Source: Eudorina sp. 2006-703-Eu-15
Lineage: Eukaryota; Chlorophyta; Chlorophyceae; Chlamydomonadales; Volvocaceae
NCBI GenBank assembly: GCA_003117195.1
Contig: BDSI01000029.1
Span: 747,023-811,022 of the forward strand
Length of the DNA: 64,000 nucleotides
Direction: 5' to 3'
The notes below the pieces were generated by a model. The model saw only the letters and a program-made list of their open reading frames with translations, made no database searches and was not told the origin of the DNA. How positions within the stretch are numbered: the first letter of the stretch is position 1; every line of letters begins with the position of its first letter. The position numbers were made by a program, and so were the translations under genes. Positions 1-11,700 of the stretch are shown here, in pieces.

Positions 1-24
1 GAGGAGGGAGAGGAGGGAGAGGAG

Positions 25-73
<49 letters not shown>

Positions 74-142
74 GAGGAGGGAGAGGAGGGAGAGGAGGGA
101 GAGGAGGGAGAGGAGGGAGAGGAGGGAGAGGAGGGAGAGGAG
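1..142. repeat. GGAGGGAGA purine minisatellite with poly-G run
   Basis: A short repeat of the form GAGGAGGGA flanks an uninterrupted run of about 45 G at 28-72. It is one-strand purine-rich and could fold into G-quadruplex or triplex DNA. A run this long at the window edge may also mark an assembly problem. No gene is visible here. Confidence 0.9.
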
Positions 143-1079
143 GCGCGATGGCGGAAAGGACAGGTGGCATTGACTCACAGTCGCACCACGGTGGACGTTG
201 GCATCCACGTTGTGCGTCGTTAGGCCATTCTTGTGTCGAGGGGCACGGGGCGTACAGCGTTCGTTTGGCCTTACGCACGTGGGAACTGGGAAGTCGTGGG
301 AGGGTTCCCCGGAGTGGTGGGAAGCACGCCGAGGGGCAGTGGCTGGTGGGTGTGGCATGCGGGGATGCTCTTGCGCGGTACCGTATCTGACAATCTGAGG
401 GGGGCCTGACCACCGTGTTTGGATGGGCACTCGGTCGGGCATTGGATCTGTCGCCGTGACTTGCACGACTTGGGCAAGAGCTGCCAGCCTGCTAGTGGAC
501 GTGGGGATTTCTGGCTTTTCGGGTCGCTGTCCTCTGCCGTCTGGGTGGGTTGTACTGCAGGGCTAGGGTAGTCCTTCCTCCACTCGCCTCGCCGAGCCTA
601 CGTGAAGCCCGCTCATCCGTTGAAAGGGATTGGTGGCAGTTGGAAACGTCAATTCAGTTGTGCTTCGTGCCGTACGTGTATCTGCCGTGCAAGCCTCCGT
701 CAGGCTATTCTAGGACTCGGTCTCAATATTGTTGTACGCTTAGTTTCCTCGTTACTCTGTCTCTCAAGCCAATTGCTAATGTCGGGCCTTGCGGCTGGGC
801 AATTGATGCCTCATCCAGTCGCCAACTGGAGCCGGGTCCTTACCTCGGTGGGTCCATTCCACCCTTTCTTGGGAGGTCGGGGGGGTCTTGAGGTGTGCGG
901 GGCCTGCTCCTGAGGGCTGAGGCACGGGCGCCCCGTCCTCTGTCTGTTTGCTACGGGTTCACCTGCCCGGGGCCCAAGTCGGGGACCTGGCCTGCCCTCA
1001 GCGGGGGTAGCAGGCCGGGCCCCCGTTGGTACTTTGTCGCTTGACCACGGGGTTTCTTTTGATGCGGGTTACTCCACTA
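143..1079. other. No recognised gene
   Basis: GC-rich sequence with several short overlapping reading frames on both strands. None shows a recognisable motif or consistent splice structure. I see nothing I can support here. Confidence 0.5.
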
Positions 1080-1440
1080 GCGGTCGCTGGGCAGTGTCAC
1101 GAGCCAGGCGTGGGTCTTCGAAGACCTCGAGAGGGTGCAGCGCTGGGTGCCTCAGGGGTGGTGGTAGCTGGGTAATGGGGTGCCTGTGTGGGCGACCTTC
1201 CTTGTGCTTGGCTTTATCCATTTCTGGGGATTCCGCCCTCTGATGTGCCTGTCCCTTTCGAAGTGCTGCCCCGCTGTATGTGCGCCTCTGCTTGCTTCGG
1301 TGTCTGTCTGGGCGGGGTCATGGCCCGGTGTGTTTTTGTTTGCGGCGTTGAGGTGTGGAGGTGTCCTGCCGCCTGGTCGGTGGGGCCGCCTGCTGGGGTA
1401 TACACCTTTGGGGTTCGCTTTAAGTGCATTCATTCATTCG
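1080..1440. repeat. Diverged fragment of repeat B
   Basis: This stretch resembles the part of repeat B found only in its right-hand copy at about 56850-57230. Shared landmarks in the same order are 'gagccaggcgtggg', 'ggggtgcctgtgtgggcgac', 'gctg(t/c)cccgctg', 'ctctgcttg' and 'cggtggggt/c'. The match is broken by small gaps and substitutions, so this is an old copy. Reading frames across it (for example 1180-1695) are not supported as genes. Confidence 0.6.
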
Positions 1441-1530
1441 TCCATGGTTGCTACATTCTGCTACACCACGGTGCTATGTTTGTTTCGGTCTTCAGATGGC
1501 TGTGATGAAAGTTATACGCATAATAGCCAG

Positions 1531-1856
1531 TTTACATGTAACGGTCCGTTTGCAATAAAGTGGCGTCTTGTAACCCTGGCGAGTGTACATGACGCGCTCC
1601 GTCCGGGGAGTGGAAGGCCCAATAGGGTGAATATCTCGGTCAAGACGCTGAGACTTGAACCATTACGCATCTATTATCAATTATGTATGAGTTGAATTAA
1701 TTAGCGCTTGTGCACTTGTCGGGACAGCAGGTAACGTGCCGTTAGAAATTTCAACCCCTCATTCGCCAGCGTTTCGGCTTTCGGGTAATGGCTCCGTTAC
1801 CCCATGAGAGAACAGACTACTTTTCCATAAAATGATAAGGGACCGTTACATGTAAA
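1531..1856. mobile_element. Small inverted-repeat element (MITE-like)
   Basis: A perfect 17-bp inverted repeat, TTTACATGTAACGGTCC at 1531-1547 and its reverse complement at 1840-1856, bounds about 290 bp of non-coding DNA. The size and arms fit a miniature inverted-repeat element. I could not define a convincing target-site duplication. Confidence 0.45.
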
Positions 1857-2199
1857 TCCACTGTAAGGCGTTTGACCGTCTACCTTTGGTGTGGTTTTAT
1901 TCCCCCATATTGAGGACACGATGTCTTTTGGCATTTCCACGGCAATCACTCCAGGTCGTGGGTTGTACATGCCTTCAATAAGTAATGTCTTCAAGTTCCG
2001 CAGGTGGCACGTCAGCGGAAATGCGCAGCTGCACAGCGGATCGGTGCGTTGGCAGCTCGGTCGGTGCTGCTCGTTTGCACTTGGCCCGGGTTACAGGCAT
2101 CGGAAAAGGCGCACCTCCTTCCAGTGCGTTGTGAATTCCAGAGATGTGACATTTCTAAGGATATGCAGGCAGGATATGCGAGCAGTCGGCAGAGTAAGA

Positions 2200-2802
2200 G
2201 GGTGTTTACATTCAGGATTAAAGTGGCGGATTAGAGGTTAATCGGTCCCATATGTAAACACCTCACCGAATTAGGCGGATTAGGTTGGCGGGATTAGAGA
2301 CCATTGTACTTGCACGGACGAGCTTTCCGTGAAATAAACCTGGATTATCATATGATCAAATGTGTATAATTTACCTGTAGTGTTGGTGTGATTTCGGTGG
2401 AAAAAATTTGGTACTCGGTCGCGACCGAGTAGCAAATAGGCTTCGCAGGATTAGGCCATTTTTGCCACATACCAGAAGGAACTGTACTTGTACATAGTCA
2501 GATTATCTATCAAAAACGCCATTGCAATTGAAGGATCTGCATTTGGCTTTGTTTGACCAAGTTACAACAATGCAGGCGAAAACCTGTCGCTTTCTATCAC
2601 TGCCCGTCTTATACTACTGAAGTATGGCTTGCTTTCGAGCCCTGACTGCAACTTATATCAAGAGCTTTCACTGTTGCCGTACTTAAACTACGCCTTAATT
2701 CAATGCTTATAAACACGTGTACGATTAGGCGGTGGATTAGTGCCGATTGGGCCGGATTAAATTTGCCCTAATCTGCCCAAGCTAATCCAAGTGTAAACAC
2801 CC
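2200..2802. mobile_element. Fold-back / MITE-like element
   Basis: The ends are GGGTGTTTACA at 2200-2210 and its reverse complement ending at 2802. The arms continue inward as imperfect GGATTA-rich repeats (left 2211-2245, right 2745-2790). A second TGTAAACACC copy lies near 2255, suggesting nested or rearranged ends. The interior is AT-rich and non-coding. The 8-bp flanks do not match, so the superfamily is uncertain; the TGTTTACA-type end would fit a hAT-like element. Confidence 0.5.
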
Positions 2803-3326
2803 ACTAAATGCGGTGCCGGCGAGTTTGGCGCGACCCCGCCCGCCAATATTTACTGCTTGTCAACGCAGACATATACAACGCGCTAGTGTAAGCGTATGAG
2901 GCAGAATAGAAAGTGAGCATTAAAAGATTCCAGTGAATGGATTACAATTTCCGCCCAGAGACTTAGTCCCGCTCCGTACGACAACTATGCTCAAAACTAA
3001 AACAGAAGAAAATTTCCTATCAATTCCTATTCCAGGCTATATAACTACGTTCAATTGGTACATTATTCTTATGGCATCCGATGTTTTCACTTAAAGCTCG
3101 ATTGGCAGCGAAAACAAAAACAGCTACTGATGCAATTAATTGATGAGATGTGATGTAATCCTGTGATGCGTCTGATCAATATGTTGTTAAATGATATTTC
3201 GTTAGCATATGTCACCCTTGACCATAGGATGATGTTACGCGAACGTTATTACTGCGCGCATAAGCGCTAATATCTTTGTTCCAGTCGGGGTGGTCGGCCT
3301 TGTGCGCCCATACTGTGCTCCATACC
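2803..3326. other. No recognised gene
   Basis: AT-rich stretch with no reading frame or RNA gene that I recognise. Confidence 0.5.
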
Positions 3327-3371
3327 GGCGATCGCATAAGCACGCAGGCAGCCGACACACCCCACATAAAC

Positions 3372-3607
3372 ATGCCGACCGTCCGCGGCTTCTGGATTAA
3401 TGCAACCTTGCTTATGGTCAGGCCAGTGCTGCACTCAATTTGCTCAGATGAGTTCAAAACAGTGTTTCCATACACAACGGAATTTCGTAACCCAAGATTG
3501 GACAAGTACTCCCATTTGGAGGCGCTTGCCCGATCGCTCCAGGGAATAGGACCCTGGCTGGAGCTACAGGAGGATCCCGAGGCTGTGGAGCTAGCAAAGA
3601 AGGCCAG
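3372..3607 (+). pseudogene. Orphan exon of a DUF2264-family protein
   Basis: The plus-strand frame reads RGFWINATLLMVRPVLHSI, then FPYTTEF, then SHLEALARSLQGIGPWLEL. This order (aromatic-W start, PVL helix, short strand, then HLEALxRxLxGIxPWLEL) is the N-terminal signature I recall for DUF2264 proteins, a helical family linked in bacteria to polysaccharide metabolism. A donor-like AG|GTACGG follows residues LAKKA at 3607. The usual protein is several hundred residues longer, and no matching later exons appear downstream, so this is probably a gene fragment. The Met at 3372 is only a convenient start; the frame is open further upstream. Family assignment is from memory of the motif pattern. 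Confidence 0.55.
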
Positions 3608-4047
3608 GTACGGCGGATTCCTGACGCAACGGCCAACTGAAAACCAACTGACGGGACGCAGCACGCAGGAGCGGTCCCATGGGTCCATCCATGGTGACAG
3701 CCGAATGCCTGCTCGCCTACACCGCAAGATAGGCAAGCACTTACAACACCAACAAACAGTCTTTGCACTGACAAATGCCCAAGGGACCCGGGTCCGGGAG
3801 GGGGACCCGGGCCCCTTCCGCGCATGGTGGGGTGGGTGCAGAGACTGTTGGTGCCGGGACCCGGGCACCTATCCCTCCCATCCCGGACCAGCACAGCTGC
3901 GGAGTGACGTGCCCGCGGCTGTAGCCCGGCCCCATTCTCGCTCGCGGGCCCCCTCCATCCGCACTCCGTACACCTCCCCTCCTACGCATCGCCCCCGTTG
4001 TGGCGCGTGGGGTCTGGCCTCCGCCGCGCCTACGGGTACATACATAT

Positions 4048-4123
4048 GGGGGGGGTCGTCTAATGGGAAAGACAATGGCATTCTGTCCAGAGCTCGGTGG
4101 TTCGAATCCCCGTCCCCTCACCG
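4048..4123 (+). other. tRNA-like sequence (tRNA pseudogene or SINE head)
   Basis: There is a box-A-like TCGTCTAATGGG and a perfect box B GGTTCGAATCC at the right spacing. A seven-pair acceptor stem can form between the G run at 4049-4055 and CCCCTC near 4118 (two G-U pairs), and a four-pair D stem (GTCT/AGAC) is clear. The anticodon stem and the T stem pair poorly. The layout recalls a glutamine-type tRNA but is too degenerate to name an anticodon. It is more likely a tRNA-derived pseudogene or SINE head than a working gene. Confidence 0.4.
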
Positions 4124-5701
4124 CCGTGTGATTAGGCGGGTCTGGCGCGGTGTCCAGGAGAGGCAATCCTGGCGCGCTGGTAACCTGGTGTAGTGGCCGG
4201 TATGGCTGCGTGACCCCCCGCGGGTGATGGAGGATGGGTGCGCAGTCCTTGGTAGGTGTTGATGAGACGAGGCACCTACGAGCTATGTGGGCCCGTTGGA
4301 ACACCCGGTCGGGATACGGGTCCCGCTTGTAACGGTTACCGTATACATATGCGCCCGTACCGCCCTTGATGAGACTATGACGCACCCCTCCCCTGCCATC
4401 GCCGGCCCGCCCTCCGTAGGTGCGCCATCGACAAGGCCACCAACCCCAACTCCGGGCAGTTCATGGTGTTCTGTTGGTAGCTAGTTTGACGACACGGTAG
4501 TCTGTCGAAGTGATCGCGTCGCTCCAGGAAGGCGCAGGTTTGTGAATCTCGGTAGTTTTGTGGCTGAGCGCGGCCATAGTCCGCGCTCCTGGGCATGCGT
4601 AGAAAGTGTTCTCCACGCCCTAGGTACTTTGAGTGATCGCGCAACGGACAGAGACTAATCGAATACACAGCATCGGGCAGGGATAAGTCCCGACTGGCCG
4701 AGAGAGGTTGCTGGGAGAGCACCTGAGGCATCAGTAATTGCTGTAACGTTCACGTCGCGTCTGATAGTGCAAGATCGGTACCGGAGCCGATAGCGGATAG
4801 TGATCAGTGATTCAAACGTGATATCAGTGGAGCTCAGCTTATCAACAGCTGCATCTATTGCTACTCTCCCGTTTGCCCAGGAGCTTGGGCTGCCCGTGAG
4901 TCTTGGTGCGTTACGTACGTGAAACCCGACCAGCCAGTACCGCGGCATTACAGATATCTGTGGAGGTCGCTGCGGACTTTTGGGCCCGTCTCGCGTCCTT
5001 TGCGGCGCTCGGTCTGCCCCCGCGGAACTGGAAGTCCGTGCCGTCAGTTCACCCTTTTCTGTGCGGGGTGTCGGGGCGTGTCGTTCTTTTCAAGGCCTCC
5101 GGACGTCGACTCATCACCCGGGTCCCCCGGCCCGTGAGCTGCTGTGATTCATTGCGGGTGGGTTCCACACCTGCTCAACACTCCTTGCCTTCATTGTTTC
5201 GTTTGCATTCGCGTTACTTGTATGCCTTGACTGTTGCGAAGGCTGGGCACTGGTGGTCCTTGGCTTCTTTTCAATACGTATCTTGACTGCTATGAAGGCT
5301 GGCCGCTGGTGGTTCTTGGTTGCTTTTTCATTGGCATGGCTCCCTGCTTAGTGCACGGCATGCCCCTGGGGTAGGATGAACAGTCCGTCTCACCGTCTGC
5401 GCCTGTACGGCGAGCGAGCAGCTTAATTGCTGGTCCCCCTTGTAACGATGGCTTCCTAACCACTCAAAAGTAAATACCTAACCACACCTGGTATTATCAT
5501 TAGGAGGTCATTGTGCCATTGATTGGTGATGGCATGGGATCACGCTTCTCCTTAGACAGTATTGCATTCGTCATCACATTGAAGTTATATAAGCAATTAG
5601 CACAGACTGATTACAGTCATTTATGTCGATAACCTAGTCGTGGCAAGCGCATTGTGGGGACCAAAATGGTGTAACAATTACAGCCCGAGCCTTTGCTGCC
5701 A
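4124..5701. other. Upstream region of MBO2, no recognised gene
   Basis: Mixed GC-rich sequence with scattered short frames on both strands and no recognisable domain. The stretch directly before 5702 would contain the promoter and 5' UTR of the coiled-coil gene. I see no clear core promoter element. Confidence 0.4.
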
Positions 5702-8700
5702 ATGGATGGAGAAGAGGTTTCCTTACTGGAAGACGTGACGACCAGCGAAGCATTTAAGGCGAGCTCAAGTCTGTTTCTGCGGCCAAGACTCCTGACGTGG
5801 CAGGTTCAGGAGAGTTTTTGGACTGTGTAGGTTCTAAATGATCTTCTTTCAGCAAAGGAAGTTACAGCGGAGCAGGCGGATGCCGCCAAGGCTAAGTATA
5901 CATTTCTTCACGGTGCCCTAGTGAAGGCGCTTCAGGTGCGCAGAACATCCACGACAACGTTAGTATGACCAATAGCCTGGGATAACTAATCAACGCTTTT
6001 TGGCTGGTTGCGCAGGCGGAAAAGGACCTGTTGCTTCAAGCAAAAGCATTGAAGCGGCAGAAAGAGGTGCATATGGGCTCGGCGGGTCATGAGCAAGTGG
6101 TTACCCTGCCCGGGGCATGTATGGACTTGGGTTTGGTACGGAGGGCGCGTCGCCTCTTGGTGCAGCGAGCAACGCCTGAGACGGGCATGCATGTGTGGGT
6201 CGTGATAGGTCGCAAGCAGTGCACTCTTTCCCGGCCCCGCTGTTACGCGTCGTGAACTTTGCCCGTTCATGGTGCGTCAGGATCAAGACGTCGCTCTTGC
6301 TGGTGCTGGAGGCCTTCCCGGCATCGGCGTGGGAGCTGATGATATCGATCAGCTGCGGGAGGACGTCGAAGCGGCGCTTGGGGAGGCGGCACTGGCGCAG
6401 GAGCGGCAGCAGCTATTGCAGCTTGAGGTGTGGGGACCAGCGGCCCGATGTTGAGTTGGCCTTGTGGTTGCCCCGCTGGCACATCCAATCAGGATATAGC
6501 CCGGCGCTGCAGTTTGCAATAGGAGGTAATGGGTCGCATGTGTCGATGGTCATCCGGGCTAGCACTGCGCGTGGAGGTATGTGCAAGTCGGGCCGCACCG
6601 AAGCTGGCAAAGTGCACAAAAGTCACAGGCGCAGCAGCGCCAGCTGGCCTTACAGTCGCCACTATGGCCATGGGCAGTATGGGGCGCAGACAGTGCGGTA
6701 CAGGAGGGGCCCGGTAATTCCAATGGCCGTCTGCCACCACCCGAGTGTAGGTGACGGACCTGCAGCGGCAGCGCAATGAGCTTGGTGCCCGAATGGAGGA
6801 GCTGGCGGCGGAACATGCGGCCGCGTTGCAGCCGCTCATCAGCCAGGCTCGCGGGGAGGTGGGGTCTCTAACGGAGGAGCTGGAGGAGGAGCGGCGGAGG
6901 GTGGAGGCGGCGAGACAGGAACTAGACGATGCAAGGTGGGGCCTGGCGCAGCGAGCAGGGAGATGCCTTCCGCAGCGCTTGTTGCTGCTAACCCTGGCCG
7001 ACCGGGCCCAGGTGGGGGCTGTCTGCGTCGGAGTTGCGGAAGCTTAGGGCTGTTGGGGGGCGGGATCTCATCATGGGTTCAGCGGCATGTCCCGCCGAGT
7101 CGAGCTGACTGTTACATGCTGCGGAACACCGAAGCCCATGCTCGGGACTTCGCAGCTGTGCTGGTGCGGGATTTCATTTGGGGTAGGCTGGCGCTCCAGT
7201 CGTTCTACCGGACGTCTGCTACCGGACGTCTGCTGCCGGCCGACGGATGACGCAACCCCGTGCGTCGCGATTTGTCAACGTCTGTCCGAAACCTTCGGAC
7301 ATTCGCAGAGGACGTGTGGCTGCACTCCAAGCGGATATAGCCTCCCTGTCTGAGGCTAAAGCTGTGGAGCGGGCAAACCTGGTCAAGATCGACCCGCTGC
7401 CGGATAAAGCGCGCCGGCAGGCGGACGCAGTGGGCTCCATACTGAAAAGCGTGCAGGTGATTCAGGGTTTGAGTTGAGGTGGGGACTGTAGACAGCGAGC
7501 AGGGACATCTGGGCGTACATTTGGGGCATCCGCTATCGGGGACACGACACCCTGGTTATCCACACATGTTGCAGGTCGCGAAGCTGACGTGGCATGCCAA
7601 GTTGTGGCGCTTTTGCTGGCGAAGAGAACTAGGGGTTAATGGCAATTTAGGACTACACAGTAACTGCGAGCAAGCATTGGATTGATAGCAAAGCCATTGG
7701 GTTGGGCTTCGAGAGGCGTGGGCGTTTCGGCTTTGGGATTTCTGCGATGAGTGCGGGTCGTCGTGCGCTGCGGTTTCCTTCAACCCCACAGGGCCAGCTG
7801 GACAGCATGAACGCGCGCTTTGCCGAGCACGAGGCGCAGTTCCGCGCCGCGGCCCAGCGCGAGCACGAGCTGCAGGATGAGCACAGCAAGATGCTGGTGG
7901 CACTGGACCGGGGGCGCGTTCAGGTGCGATCGGAGTTACAGGGACCTGGGGTTCACATATCTGGGTTTGCCGGGGACACTGAAGGCCGCAGACGACCGCA
8001 GTGTTTCCCTATTATATTTCCGCGGGAGGGCTTCGTCCACAGAGCGCTATCCACAGCGCGTGCTGCTCCATCTTGATGCCATCTCATATTGTAGCCAGGG
8101 GTCAGTGACCGCGGCCGGTTGGCCGGGCCCCGGCCGGTCTGCCTTCGGTAACCGCATGGCACGTTGCGGTCTTATGAGGACCGGTGCCAAGGGCAATAAC
8201 AGGATACCATAGGAACGAACCCGCGGATGCCTTTATTACAACTTCAGGATATCGCGGACGTGCGATCGGCATCTCTGGGGTTAGTCGGAGCGTGCAGGTC
8301 ACAGTGCAGGTCACAGTGCAGACCCGCTGTATGCACTTCGTGTCACATAGTAAGGTTGTACTTGAGCGTCCTTGCCTAGACCCAGACTGAATGTACCACC
8401 ATCTGAACGCCCCGCTCGCTACAGGTGGAGGCCAAGGCGCGGCACGCGGACGATATCCGCAAGGACGTGGAGCTGGCGTCCATCGAAGCGGATAAGATCC
8501 TCACCGATCAAGTGGAGCTCGACCTCCGGGTCAAGGTGCCCACAGGGTTTCGACTGGGCTTTGAGGGGTCGGATGGTGCGGTGGGGAGATGCCGCTGGTG
8601 CAGCGGCGGGTGGAGTCGGTGCAGCCCGCTGCCTGTTTTAATGCATTTGGTTGGTACAGTCGCGCGACGGGTGCGGTTCGCGAGGCCGCAGGTGAACGAT

Positions 8701-11700
8701 CTGCTTGCGGTTGATCGGGAAGTCGGTGTGGCGAGCTCCGGCCGGGAGCGTCGGTGCTTCATTCTTCCAGCAGCGCAGAGTGGCCCGGGTACGCCGGCGA
8801 ACCTGCATGACCCAGCGTGCTGGGCCAACAGCTGTTGTCGAACGAATGCTGCCCTCCACGCGCTTTGATCTGGGAACAGCGTGCCTCTCTGCTGCCGTGA
8901 CGGTTTCCGCCCGTTCAGAACCTGGCGGTGGAGCTCAAGGCAGAGAGCGACCACCTGAATCGGCGGCAGCGCGAGAAGGAGCTCATGCTGCGGCAGTATC
9001 GCCTCACGGAGCAACAGCTGAAGGACGCACGTGACATGCTGCCCAACCTCAAGTTCCAGGTGAGGGCCGAAGGGACTTCCGGAGGCACTGTGTAAGCTGG
9101 CACATGTGAGTCCTGCTTGTCTTGTCCCTCCTTGCGCATGGCCTAGCCTGGCCTGACCTGGGGGCATTGTGCTGCTGCTGCGCTTTCATCGGCTTGCCCA
9201 TTCATTTGCCCAGCTGGCGCCGCGCGCACACTTGCCAGTGCTCGAAACGGTACTGCGTGTCCGTGTTCGTGTGAACGACCAGGTCGAGCAGATGCACCGC
9301 GATGTGAACACTCTGGAAGCCCGGCGCAAAGCCCAGTCCCGCGAGCTGCAGGAGATCAAGCGCGAGCTAGACATCCAGATGGCGGCGTTCCTGCATGAAG
9401 AGGCGGACGGCAAGGACAAGGTGGCGCTGTTCCAGCTCACTTTTAAGGAGGTGGGTAGTTGTTTCAAGGCCAGTTGGTTGTCGCACTTGCCCCTTCATTT
9501 TTCCCGAGCGGTTGTGAACAGTAGCGCTGTCAAAGGCAACGTAGGCAACCAAAAGGGGCGGCGCCGATTTGGCACCTATGCTTACATGGGTCACGGTGGA
9601 TTGTTCTGTAGCACCTTGGCGTAAGACACGAGGTGCGGGGCGCGAAATTGAGGTGGTGTTGTCCGCAAAAATAATTAATTGTACCGTTTGGTGCTGTCTG
9701 CAGCTGAGCCGTCTGGCGTCGGCCGTGTCCCACCGACTTACAAAGCGGAGCAATAAGAAATACGCAGCAGTATACGTCGTATGTTGGCTTTGGCTCTTCA
9801 GCGGTCTTCGCCCCCGTTCCGGGCATCTTGCCCGTTTCCACGTATGGCCACCCGCTCCCTGCCCAACACACGCAGGTGTCCCTCTTAGAAGCCGAGCTGG
9901 CGGCCTTGAAACGGGAGGAAGCGGAGCGAGATATGATCCTGCGGGACCTGGGCAGCCAGAGGGACAGGTAGGGCCGCTGTGCTCGCGCAAGCAATGCCAT
10001 TTTACACGCCACCATATGTGTGTATAAGAGGACCGAGCCGCGACTCCAGCTCGACAGTCGGTTGTACACGGCCCGGTGCTCGTACCAATTCGTGGAGCTC
10101 CGCTAACCGCGAGTCCGGCGTCTGGTCCACGTGAAAGCCTGGCCGACTCCCTGAGTCGGCCGCAAATGCAACCGCAATTTCACAGTAGACAGATTCTTGG
10201 GGGCGTTGCTTGCGTGTGTGGGCGGTGACCCGTGTTATATGGGCAAGCAGGCCAGCTGACGCCTGCGGAGCCAGCAAGAAGAACCGGTGTAGCTGAGGCC
10301 GCCGGCCCGCGCGTGTGTCGGCCGTCTGTGTATGTTAGCTCGCTCGCTGTCAAGGTGCCCTCCCCACCGTCCTGCACCTCGGCACCTCTTGTTCTGCTCT
10401 AGGATCGCGCTGTCCATCGCCCAGCGACTGAGCAAAGTGAAGGAGGTCCAGATGACGGGGCGCATCAAGGAGGTGGAACTGGCGGAGCTCAAGAAGATCC
10501 GCAAAGAGGTCAGTCGCTGCTATTGGTGCCTCATAATGCTTGCCTAGTCTCTTTACTTTGGATTGAAGGTAAAGAGAGTCAAAAGCACAGTGGACTCCAT
10601 CCGGACGTGGGCATGCGAACTGCATCTTGGATCGGCACTGATTGCCCGGATGGTTCCCGTGCGGTGCGCATTTCGGCCCCACTCTCGTCGGAACTGGCAC
10701 TTGTGCTCCAGCACCTGGATCTCTCGTGCAGCATGCGCACCTCGGCAGGTGTAATCTTTTGGATCGGGTCACGCCGTCTTGTCGTCATTGTCGGCCCCTT
10801 ACGTCCCTCAGGTCGGACGCCGCATTCGGGATTTCGAAAAGTTGTACGACCTGGTGAAGAACCAGCGGAATAAGTTTGTCAACCTCATACAGGTAAAACA
10901 GGGACGGTGCCGTTGCGATTCCAGAATAAGCCGGGCGAGGGCGCTGATGCATGTCCGGGTGCGAGGGTTGTGTGTTGGGCAGATGGGCGAAAGGTGCCGA
11001 CCGGGACCGCGCGGCGATTGTCGATGGGTGCGCGATCCATGAAAGGCAGGCCGTCGAGGCGGCCACAGGGTGATATACTGTCTAAACCGCCGTAATGTGA
11101 GCGCTTGACAGCTGGAGACGTATGTGCCCTCGCAGACTAGTGACAGGGCTGCGCTTAGCTGCCGCACGGCAGACCGTTGGCACTCACCACGCACGCGCAC
11201 GTAATCGCAGGCCGCCAGCCAGAGCACCACAGAAATGAAGGACAAGCTCAAGGTGCTGCAGAACGAGCTGGACATCCTGCAGAATGAGGTTGGCATCAAG
11301 GATAAGCTGCTGCAGCAGCAGCACACACAGCACCAGGCTAACATCGCTGAACGCGACCAGTTGCGAGTAGAGCTGGGCAGGTGGGTGTGATACTGCGCTG
11401 GCGGGGAAGCGGGTGGTTGGCCCCAAGGATCGCAGTGGTTTCGGGGCTGCACCGAGTGGGCGTAGCGACCCGGTTGTAAGCTGAATGCCTCACGTCAAGT
11501 GGGTGCTTATGCCTTTCCCCGAGCGGAAAGTGGCGGAGCCCCGTCTGCAAAAGACATTCAATAACCTGCCGTCTACAGGCCCTGTTTTGTATACGGGTGC
11601 ATCACCGTGTGGTATGGCACACCATCCTCTGTGCGACTGCCTCGTGTTGCGGCTTGGTCCTAGCCTCGCGTTTCTGTGTGCACCCCATCCCCACAATCCC

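Noticed and set aside
3212..3868. 218-codon minus-strand frame
   Set aside because: Antisense of the DUF2264-like exon, which carries the recognisable protein motif on the plus strand.
3741..4385. 214-codon minus-strand frame over 3.7-4.4 kb
   Set aside because: Covers a GC-rich low-complexity stretch and the tRNA-like sequence; no motif, and composition is that of a stop-poor GC-rich frame.
9686..9760. Extra short exon (LSRLASAVSHRL) in the MBO2-like gene
   Set aside because: Exons 10 and 11 already join in phase without it, and no good donor follows.
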